Both the position numbers and the translations under genes were made by a program. This document shows, piece by piece, positions 55,621 through 64,000 of a stretch of 64,000 bases of DNA. Under the pieces are notes generated by a model. The model ran no database searches. It was not told the origin of the DNA and worked only from the letters and a program-made list of their open reading frames with translations. This DNA is from Molossus alvarezi (lineage: Eukaryota; Chordata; Mammalia; Chiroptera; Molossidae). Every line of letters starts with the position of its first letter. The stretch's first letter is position 1. The stretch spans positions 58,087,596-58,151,595 of the forward strand of contig CM073889.1 of assembly GCA_037176705.1 (NCBI GenBank). Direction: 5' to 3'.

Positions 55621-56523
55621 ATGGTGAAAAACAGAAACAAAAGCCAAATGAAAGAACAAGAGACCTCTACGGAAGATGAGACAAATGAGGTGCAGTTAAG
55701 CAAGTTAACAGAACTAGAACTTAGAGCCATGATGTTGAGGAAACTTAACAGCATGTGTAAGGACATGAGCACCATGAGTAAAGCCATAAAAATGTTGAAA
55801 ACCAACGAGCTGGAAATTAAAAACCAACAGAAAGAAATGAAGAATGACATATCAGAAATGAACAACATATTGGAAGGTCTGAAAAGCAGGGTAGGGGAAG
55901 CTGAGGACTGGATCAGTGAATTAGAAGACAGGGTAGAAAAAAAGTCAAGCAATCAGAAAACCAGAAGGAAAAAACGATTAAAAAACAGGAAAACAGCTTA
56001 AGAGAACTGTGGGACAACTGGAAACCGAATAATATTTGCATCATAGGAGTCCCTGAAGAAGAAGGAAATAAGCAAGGGTTAGAGAATATATTCAAAGAAA
56101 TAGTGACAGAAAACTTCCCTAAATTGGAGAAGAAAGGAGGCATTCAAGCTCAAGAAGCAGAGAGAGCCCCAAGTAAGAAAAACCCAAACAAACCCACACC
56201 AAGACACAAGTAATCAAACTGCCAAAAATTAAAGACAAAGAGAGAATCCTAAAAGCACCAAGAAATAAGCAACAGGTTACCTATAAAGGAAACCCCATAA
56301 GTCTCTCAGCTGACTTCTCACAAGAAACACTACAGGACAGAAGGGAATGGCATAAAGTAATCAAGGTCATGAAAAATAAAGAACGGCATCCAAGACTACT
56401 CTATACCCAGCAAGGCAATCATTCAAAATAGGTCAAATAAAGAGCTTTCCAGACAAAAAAAGGCTAAGGGAATACATTAGCACCAAACCAGCACTGCAAG
56501 AAATGTTAAAAGGACTGCTGTAA
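55621..56523 (+). pseudogene. L1 ORF1, broken
   Basis: MVKNRNKSQMKEQETS at 55621 (a Met at 55609 is in frame upstream). Open to about codon 126 through the coiled coil (LKSRVGEAEDWISELEDRV). A frameshift near 55940-56000 cuts it before the RRM-like part. The C-terminal domain is present near 56280-56460 but has a further small deletion (ATTCAAAATAGGTCAAATA). The stop at 56521-56523 is about 15 codons earlier than in sister copies. Confidence 0.9.
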
Positions 56524-56567
56524 TTATCAGAGGAATGGGAAGAAAAATAGAACCACACAAAACAAAA

Positions 56568-59500
56568 ATGGCAATAAATAAGTACATATCAATAATCACC
56601 TTAAATGTAAATGGATTGAATGCTCCCATAAAAAGACACAGAGTAGCTGATTGGATAACAAAGCATGACTCATCTATATGTTGTTTACAAGAGACCCACC
56701 TCACAAAAAAAGACTCACATAGATTGAAAGTGAAGGGATGGAAAAAATTTTCCAAGCAAACGGGAAAGAAAAAAAAGCTGGGGTAGCAATACTCATATCT
56801 GATAAAATAGATTTCAGAATGAAGGCCAAAATTAGAGACAAAGAAGGCCACTACATAATATTGAAAGGATCTATCCAACAGGAAGATATAACCTTGATAA
56901 ACATATATGCACCCAACATAGGAGCACCAAAATATATAAAAAAAACTTCTGGAGGACTTCAAAGGAGAAATAGATAGCAATACAATCATAGCAGGGGACT
57001 TCAACATCCCGCTGACATCACTGGATAGATCCTCTACACAATAAATTAGCAAGGAAAAAGAGACTCTAAATGAAGCACTAGACCAAATGGATTTAATAGA
57101 TATCTACAGAGAATTACACCCCAAAAGTTCAGAATTCACATTCTTCTCAAGTGCACATGGGTCATTCTCAAAGATAGACCACATGTTAGGGCACAAACTA
57201 AGTCTCTATAAGTTCAAGAAAACTGAAATCATATCAAGCATCTTCTCAGATCACAATGGCATGAAACTAGAAATCAATTGCAAGAAGAACATACAAAGAC
57301 ATTTGAACACATGGAAGCTAAATAGCATATTATTAAACAATGAATGGGTCACTGAGGAGATCAAGGAAGAAATCAAAAACCTCTTGGAAACCAATGAAAA
57401 TGAAGACACAACAACACAAAATCTATGGGATGCAGCGAAAGCAGTTCTGAGAGTTAAGTTCATAGCACTACAGGCTTACCTCAAATAAGAACAAAAATCT
57501 CTAATAGATTATCTAACTTCACGACTTAAAGAACTAGAGAGCAAACAAAAAGAAAATGCTAGAGCAAGTAGAAAAGGAATGAAATAGTAAAAATCAGAGC
57601 AGAAATAAATGACAGAGACCAAAAAAACAATTCAAAGGATCAATGAAACTAAGAGCTGGTTTTTTTAAAAGATAAAGAAGATTGATGGACCCTTAGCTAG
57701 ACTCACCATGAAACAAAGAGAGAGAACCCAAATACACAAAATCAGAAATGAAAGAGGAGAGGTAACAACTGACACCACAGAAATGCAAAAGATCATTAAC
57801 AACTACTATGAACAATTATATGGCAACAAATTCGACAATCTAAGTGAAATGGACAAATTTCTAGAAACACATAGTCTCCCAAAACTGGATCAGGAAGAGA
57901 TAGAAAACTTGAACAGACCAATAAGAACAGAAGAAATTGAAGATGTAATCAAGAATCTCCCAGCAAACAAAAGCCCAGGCTAGAATGGCTTCACCGGGGA
58001 GTTTCACTGAACATTCAAAGAAGAACTAATACCCGTTCTCCTCAAACTATTTCAAAAAATTCAAGAAGAAGGAAGACTTCCAAACTCGTTTTATGAAGCC
58101 AGCATAATTCTAATTCCAAAACCAGAAAAAGACAAAACAAAGAAAGAATACTACAGGCCAATATCCCTGATGAACATAGATGCCAAAATCCTGAACAAAA
58201 TACTAGCAAATCAGATACAGCAATACACCAAAAAATTATCCACCATGACCAAGTGGGATTCCTCCCAGGGATGCAAGGCTGGTACAATATTCGAAAATCC
58301 ATAAATGTGATACACCACATAAAGAAAATGAAGAATAAAAAACACATGATCATGTCAATAGATGCTGAAAAAGCATTCGACAAAATCCAGCATCCATTTC
58401 TGATAAAAACGTTCAGCACTGTGGGAATAGAGGGATCTTATCTACACATAATAAAGGCCATATATGAAAGACCTACAGCCAACATCATACTTAATGGGCA
58501 AAAACTAAAAGCATTTCCCTTAAGAACAGGAACAAGGCAAGGATGCCCACTTTTGCTACTCCTCTTTAACATTGTACTGGAAGTCTTAGCCACAGCAATC
58601 AGACAGGAAGAAAAATAAAAGGGATCCAAATTGGAAAGGAGGAAGTGAAACTGTCATTATTTGCAGATGACATGGTACTATACATAGAAAACCCCAAAGA
58701 CTCCATCAAAAGTTTACTAGACTTAATAAATGAATTTGGCAAAGTAGCAGGATACAAAATTAACGTCAAGAAATCGATGGCATTCTTATACACAAATGCT
58801 GAAATCACAGAAAGAGAAACTAAGAAAACAATCCCATTTACCATTGCGGCAAAAGAATTAAGATACCTAGGAATAAACTTAACCAAAGAAATAAAGGTCC
58901 TATTCGCAGAAAACTACAGGTCATTGAAAAAATAAATAGAGGAAGATACAAAAAAGTCGAAGCACATACCCTGTTCATGGATTGGGAGAATTAACATAAT
59001 TAAAATGTCCATATTACCCAAATCAATTTATAGATTCAACGCAATCCCCATCAAAATACCAATGGCATACTTCACAGAATTAGAACAATTATTTCAAAAG
59101 TTCATATGGAACCAAAAAAGGACTCGAATAGCCACAGGAATTTTGAAAAGGAAGAACAAAGTTGGAGGGATCACTATACCAGATTTCAGGTTATACTACA
59201 AAGCCATTGTAATCACAACAGCCTGGTACTGTCACAAGAACAGGCATATAGACCAGTGGAACAGAACAGAGAACCCATAAATGGACCCAAGGCAATATGC
59301 TCAATTAATATTTGACAAAGGTGGCAAAAGCATACAGTGGAGTAAGGACAGCCTCTTTAATAAATGGTGCTGGGAAAATTGGACAGCTACTTGCAGAAAA
59401 ATGAAACTAGACCATCAACTTACACCCTACACGAGAATAAACTCAAAATGGATAAAAGACTTAAATGTAACTTATGAATCCATAAAAATCCTAGAAGAGT

Positions 59501-60395
59501 TTGTAGGCAACAAAATTTCAGACCTCATACGCAGCAGAATTTTTACTGACACATCACCTAAGGCAATAGAAACAAAGGAGAAAATGAACACATGGGACTA
59601 CATCAAACTCAAAAGCTTCTGCCCAGTGAAACATACAATCATGAAAATGGAAAGGCTTCCCACTGTATGGGAGAGCATAATTGCCAATAATATATCAGAT
59701 AAGGGGTTAATTTCCAATACATATAGAGTGCTCATACAACTCCACAAAAGGAAGACAAAGAATCAAATTAAAAAAATGGGCAGAGGAACTAAATACAGTA
59801 GACACCTCTCCAAACAGGACATACAAATGGCTAAGAGACATATGAAGAAATGCTCATCATCACTAATCATCAGAGAGATGCAAATTAAAACAACAATGAG
59901 GTATCACCTCACACCTGTCAAATGGCCGCCATCATCAAATCGTCAAACAATAAGTGTTGGCAAGGGTGTGGAGAAAAGGGGACTCTAGTACACTGCTGGT
60001 GGGAATGCAGATTGGTGCAGCCACTATAGAAAACAATATGGTGTTACCTCAAAAAATTAAAAATTGGACTTCCATTTGACCCAGTGATCCCACTTCTAGG
60101 AATATACCCTAAGAAGCTTGAAACACCAATCAGAAAGAATATATGTACCCCCATGTTTGTAGCAGCACTACTTACAATAGCTTAGACCTTGAAACAGCCC
60201 ATGTGTCCATCAGTAGACGAATGGATAAAAAAGCTGTGGTACATATACACAATGGAGTACTATGCAGCTATAAGAAAGAAAGATCTCTTATCCTTTGAGA
60301 CTACATGGAGGGACCTAGAAAGTATCATCCTAAGTGAAACAAGCCAAACAGAGAAAGACAAGTTTCATATGATCTCAATTATTTGTGGAATATAA
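56568..60395 (+). pseudogene. L1 ORF2, full length, broken
   Basis: MAINKYISIITLNVNGLNAP at 56568, stop at 60393-60395: 1276 codons' worth, the normal size. Endonuclease features visible: TLNVNGLNAP and CLQETHL at the start, and SDHNG ([13 protein letters not shown]) near 57245. Reverse transcriptase: [13 protein letters not shown] near 58360, the [15 protein letters not shown] box with FADD at 58660-58671. C-terminal pieces follow in 59281-59988 and 60189-60395. Stops and frameshifts separate at least eight open pieces. It can serve as the reference copy for aligning the others. Confidence 0.93.
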
Positions 60396-60640
60396 TGAAC
60401 ATAACAGTCTGAGGAATGGGGTAGTCCCAGAGACTTGGAAGTGGGGTACAGACTGACAATCCCCAGAAGAGTGGGGTGGTGGGGGAGAGATAAACCACAG
60501 AACTTATATGCATGTATGCATGAACAGTGGACATGGACAACAAACTGGGGACAGTACAGGGAGGGAGAGGGAGGGGGAATCAGTGGGGTGAAAAGGAGAA
60601 ACATCTGTAACAAAAATTAATAAAAAAAATTTATAGTATA

Positions 60641-61053
60641 TAAAGCAAGCATTATGTACATATAATCATGATAAGTTCCAAGACTACATGGAGGAAGAGA
60701 AGCCACATATTCCATTACCTCCAATAGGAAACCTCCAGGATGTGGAGACAAACTATATTGGATAATTCAAAGGTATGCATAAAATGACAACTGATAATTT
60801 TGCACAGATGCTTACTAGACTTAGTAGGATGATTACATCGTAATGTGTACAAATGTTGAATCACTAATATAACATTGTATGGAAGCTATACTTAAATTTT
60901 AAAAAATCCCAAGATGCCAATTAATAGGCAAAAGAAATAGTCTTCCACAATAAGTAGTATCATAAAGTTTAAGCAAGAAATGAGATGCACCTCAAAAGAC
61001 ATAGAATAAACAGGAAAATATTTTTTAGCTATACTAGAAGCCAGATAAAGATG
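60641..61053. other. Non-coding, A/T-rich, nothing recognised
   Basis: 'TGTATGGAAGCTATACTTAAATTTTAAAAAATCCC' near 60875-60910 looks like a decayed L1 3' end. No gene. Confidence 0.4.
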
Positions 61054-61070
61054 ATCTTGCCAATTTTTAA

Positions 61071-61275
61071 AAAAATGTTTTTACTGATTTTTTTTAGAGA
61101 GAGAGGAAGGAAGAGAAAGATAGAAAGAAACATTGACATGAGAGAAATACATCAATCAGCTGCCTCCTGCAGACCCCCTACTGGGGATTGAGCCTGCAAC
61201 CCAGGCAAGTGCCTTGACTGGGTCCTCTCAGTCCATGAAACAACGCTCAATCCTCTGAGCCACACCAGCCACACA
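61071..61275 (-). mobile_element. VES SINE (classic subtype)
   Basis: Antisense: A-tail at the left, GAGAGAGAGGAAGGAAG block, CATTGACATGAGAGAAATAC, CCTACTGGGGATTGAGCC, tRNA-like head at the right. The 17-bp TSD ATCTTGCCAATTTTTAA lies at 61054-61070 and 61276-61292. Confidence 0.92.
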
Positions 61276-61292
61276 ATCTTGCCAATTTTTAA

Positions 61293-63011
61293 TATGAGAT
61301 TGGTAACTAATCATGTGAAAAATACTTGTTGTGTTTTTTTTTTCTCAAAATTCAAAGTCACATGTGGACTAAAACCTTTTGATCAGGCCACACAGAGGAG
61401 GGGAGGGTGGGAAACCAGATCTGTATCTCCAATTTACATTTGGGACGCTCAAGAAAGTGGCCAAATACATTCCAGGAATTCTGATATTTCTAAGACTTCA
61501 TGGAGGATTGAGAATATGCCTGAACAATTTGGAAAAGAACCACTATGATGTCTGTATGTACAATGAACTTCAAGGACACAAGATTGGAAAACTGCAGGTC
61601 CATAAACTTCATTTGAGGGTTTGCATTTTTTCCTTCTAATGCTAAAGCAGCATGGGGGTAGAAATAAAAACAGAATTTATTTGCAAATATGTGAAAGGAA
61701 AATGTGCCATACTCTACCATGGCTATAAAAGAGCAAGTCCTGCCAGATTAGATTAGTCTTCTAAGCTAAAATTAGAGCCTCACAGGTCATAGGGCCACAT
61801 TGTCTCACTTTGGCATAAATTAGGCCCTGTACCCTATGACAGGGTAATCAATGACAAGGGACAACCATAGGTAATAAAGTCCCTATAAGCAAGAAGTTAA
61901 ATGTTTGGCAAACTGCATTCAGTTTACATCAGTAAGCCAGTGCTTCTGGGAAACATGCATTTAATAAATAGGACTGTGTAGAAATATGTCCTAGGTCCAA
62001 ATTTGTCAACAGCCTCATCAAACACTATGTTGCCAGTCTGCTGGGGTACTTCAGATTAAAAGCATAAATGTTTGGGGCAGGGGAAATAACAGAAAAGTGG
62101 CCACAAACTTTGGGGAAAGATTTTGAACAGAGGTCACAAACAAGGGGCCTGCAAGGTGCTGGCTGTCAACAGACATGTTCTATTTGGTTAGCAAAAATTA
62201 AAAATAATTAATTGCCAACACTCAAAATTGGCAGGTTTCATATAGAACTCTTTATTTCTGACTTAGGAAAAAAAAATGTGTCACTTTTAGACCCACATTT
62301 CTACTTAACCATCAGCTGGAGCTGAAGCTGGAGTCCTCCCTCTGGGCACAGCAGGCACAGTTCAGTTTGCCACAGTTCATACCATTCTCTATTACCTACA
62401 TACAAGGTCAGTTTCACCCAAATAATTCTGCATGGCTTCCGTTGGCTTTAAAGTTAGCTCTTGATTAGAATTATAATATAATGTAGAAGTTCAATAACTG
62501 GCCTCATAAAATAACTGAATCAATACAAAAAAATACAATTAGGGAAGAAACTTAAAGTGCAAAAATAGCAATTTTCTCCTAATGTTCTTGGTATTTATTA
62601 GAGCTCTGTCTGAAGTCCTTTTCTCTTCTCCTCACACACGTTATATGGACACATTCCAACTGCTCCCAATCAATAATCCATGGACAGGTGGCTCACACTT
62701 CTGGTCTCTAATCTGGAGGTCCTGTCTAGAGGATAGCTGATATACCTGGATACACACATTCCTCTGAAGTGTCTACTACTGAACCTTTTCCCCCACCTCA
62801 CCCACCCATACAACCTGCTCCTCTTCTTGTGTACCTAGCTCAAGAAGTACTCACCACCCATCCAGTAGCCTGAGAGCATCTACTTTATTTCTCTTTTTCC
62901 TTAATCTTTCTAATTTGAAATAAGTTTAAATTGACAAAAAAAAGTTACAAAGTAAATGTAAAAAGTTCCTATATTCTCCTCATCCAGTCTGCCCTGATGT
63001 TTACATCTTAC
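61293..63011. other. Low-copy-looking region, possible DNA-transposon scrap
   Basis: No gene is recognised. Overlapping frames at 61279-61548 and 61379-61639 show no motif. About 62120-62285 (GGGGCCTGCAAGGTGCTGGC ... TTGCCAACACTCAAAATTGGC) reminds me of old hAT-type MER elements, but weakly. Confidence 0.35.
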
Positions 63012-63131
63012 ATTACTATGGTACTGGGGATTTGGCCCACAACCTGGGCATGTGCCCTGACCGGGAATTGAACTGGGGTCTTCTTGGTGCATAAGTTGAA
63101 ACTCAACCAGTGAGCCATACCAGCTGGGTGG
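63012..63131 (-). mobile_element. VES SINE, partial
   Basis: The minus strand reads CCAGCTGGTATGGCTCACTG (head), TTCAATTCCCGGTCAGGGCA and CATGCCCAGGTTGTGGGCC, then breaks off after CCCCAGTACC. The pyrimidine block and tail are missing, so it is truncated or deleted. Confidence 0.85.
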
Positions 63132-63433
63132 ATTTTTTTTTTTAATGGTAAGGTTTTCTTCTATTCCCCTACAGTCTTTCCTGTGTTCCTTTTTTCTCTA
63201 TTTGATTATTTGTTTGGAATTATAGAGGCTGATTGCTTTTGTCTTATATTTATATTGGTTTATATTTTGATAACATCAGAGAAAGTTATCCATTGTCTGA
63301 TGATCTCTTGATGGGATTGTCCCCTCATATTTAAGAATAAAGCAATAACAAACTGTTGCAAGGTCTGTTTCTATAAAGAAATTTGTCAATTGGAAAGATG
63401 ATCTGGTTCAGATCATTTTACTGAAGAATTTCC

Positions 63434-63903
63434 AACTTTTTTTTTATTAATTTATTTTTGCTACAGATGTTTCTCCTTTTTCCCCCACTGATCCCCCCTC
63501 TTCCCTGCTCTGTCCCCAGCTTTGTTGACCATGTCCATTGTTCATGCATACATGCACATAAGTTCTGTGGTTTATCTCTCTCCCACCACCCACTCTTCTG
63601 GGGATTGTCAGTCTGTACCCCACTTCCACTTCTCTGAAACTACCCCATTCCTCAGACTGTTATGTTCATTATATTCCACAAATAAGGGAGATCATATGAT
63701 ACTTGTCTTTCTCTGTTTGGCTTGTTTTGCTTAGGATAATACTTTTCAGGTCCGTCCATGTTATCTCAAAGGATAAGAGATCTTTCTTTCTTACAGCTGC
63801 ACAGTACTCCATTGTGTATAAGTACCACAGCTTTTTTATCTATTTGTCTACTGATGGACATTTGGGTTGTTTCCAGATTTTAGCTATTGTAAATAGTGCT
63901 GCT
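63434..63903 (-). mobile_element. 5'-truncated LINE-1, antisense
   Basis: T-rich tail from 63434, 3'UTR to 63668, ORF2 C-terminal scrap 63669-63903 ending at TTGTAAATAGTGCTGCT. No TSD is visible. 63904-64000 holds nothing recognisable. Confidence 0.92.
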
Positions 63904-64000
63904 ATTTATATTACTTTTTATCTAAGCCAGAGATTCCCTAACTCCTTTGCTTTTTCCCATCTCCCTAATCTATCATCAGTGGATTTCATGCAACCCACTT

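Larger units (their letters stand above)
54464..60640 (+). mobile_element. Full-length LINE-1, plus strand
   Basis: 5' end near 54464 (AATGTCAGCGGAGTGAATGG), 5'UTR to 55620, ORF1 55621-56523, ORF2 56568-60395, 3'UTR to about 60620, tail to about 60635. Imperfect TSD: AAAAATTTTATAATATA at about 54445-54461 against AAAAATTTATAGTATATA at about 60625-60642. Both ORFs are broken by point changes and small indels only. Confidence 0.95.

Noticed and set aside
59281..59988. 235-codon open frame as a possible host gene
   Set aside because: C-terminal part of L1 ORF2 ([20 protein letters not shown] is shared with the other copies).
61279..61639. Two overlapping plus-strand frames of 86-89 codons
   Set aside because: No motif, no splice context, and the first runs out of the flank of a SINE target duplication.

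Overview
The window looks like nuclear DNA of a placental mammal, most likely a bat of the Yangochiroptera. It is built almost entirely of LINE-1 (L1) retrotransposons with bicistronic ORF1/ORF2 remains. Between them lie tRNA-headed SINEs of the chiropteran VES type, ancient MIR and L2 repeats, and one endogenous retrovirus with betaretrovirus-like env. I see no convincing intact host gene, no rRNA or tRNA gene, no CRISPR array and no operon. The open frames are short and almost all are pieces of broken L1 genes. Family names for repeats come from recognition by eye, not from a database search.

Left part (1-13312). After the 3' end of a plus-strand L1 (1-1156) comes a nested stack. An outer minus-strand element (8711-13300 plus its displaced 3' tip at 2366-2374) has an L1-like 5'UTR, an ORF1 and an L1-like 3' end but no ORF2. 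It therefore resembles the half-L1 (HAL1) elements and is bounded by a 12-bp target-site duplication (TSD). A full-length minus-strand L1 (2375-8697, 13-bp TSD) sits in its tail and carries two SINEs. A 1.9-kb provirus (9693-11622) with two LTRs, a tRNA-Lys-type primer site, only env remains and a 6-bp TSD sits in its ORF1.

Middle part (13313-48134). Ancient L2/MIR sequence is followed by a plus-strand L1 with an unusual compound 5'UTR (15735-21489), which abuts a second truncated L1 (21490-22351). About 6 kb of old sequence follows, with MIR, L2, one SINE and microsatellites. A second stack then splits an ancient plus-strand L1 (28590-28975 and 39945-42255). The split is filled by an old minus-strand L1 with an inverted junction. 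That L1 is itself interrupted by a full-length L1 (29457-35742, 14-bp TSD, 116-bp tandem units in its 5'UTR) and by a truncated L1 (35816-36512). An old full-length plus-strand L1 follows (42256-48134).

Right part (48135-64000). This is mostly low-copy-looking sequence with L2/MIR remnants, VES SINEs, an L1 3'UTR whose tail grew into a GAAA microsatellite (49507-49830), a full-length but broken plus-strand L1 (54464-60640) and a truncated minus-strand L1 (63434-63903). Two weak host-exon candidates lie here (48560-49136 on the plus strand, 51646-52056 on the minus strand). The value of the window is its layered insertion history, the ORF2-less element, the env-only provirus and the tandem-unit L1 promoter regions. 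I found no new defence, metabolic or signalling system.
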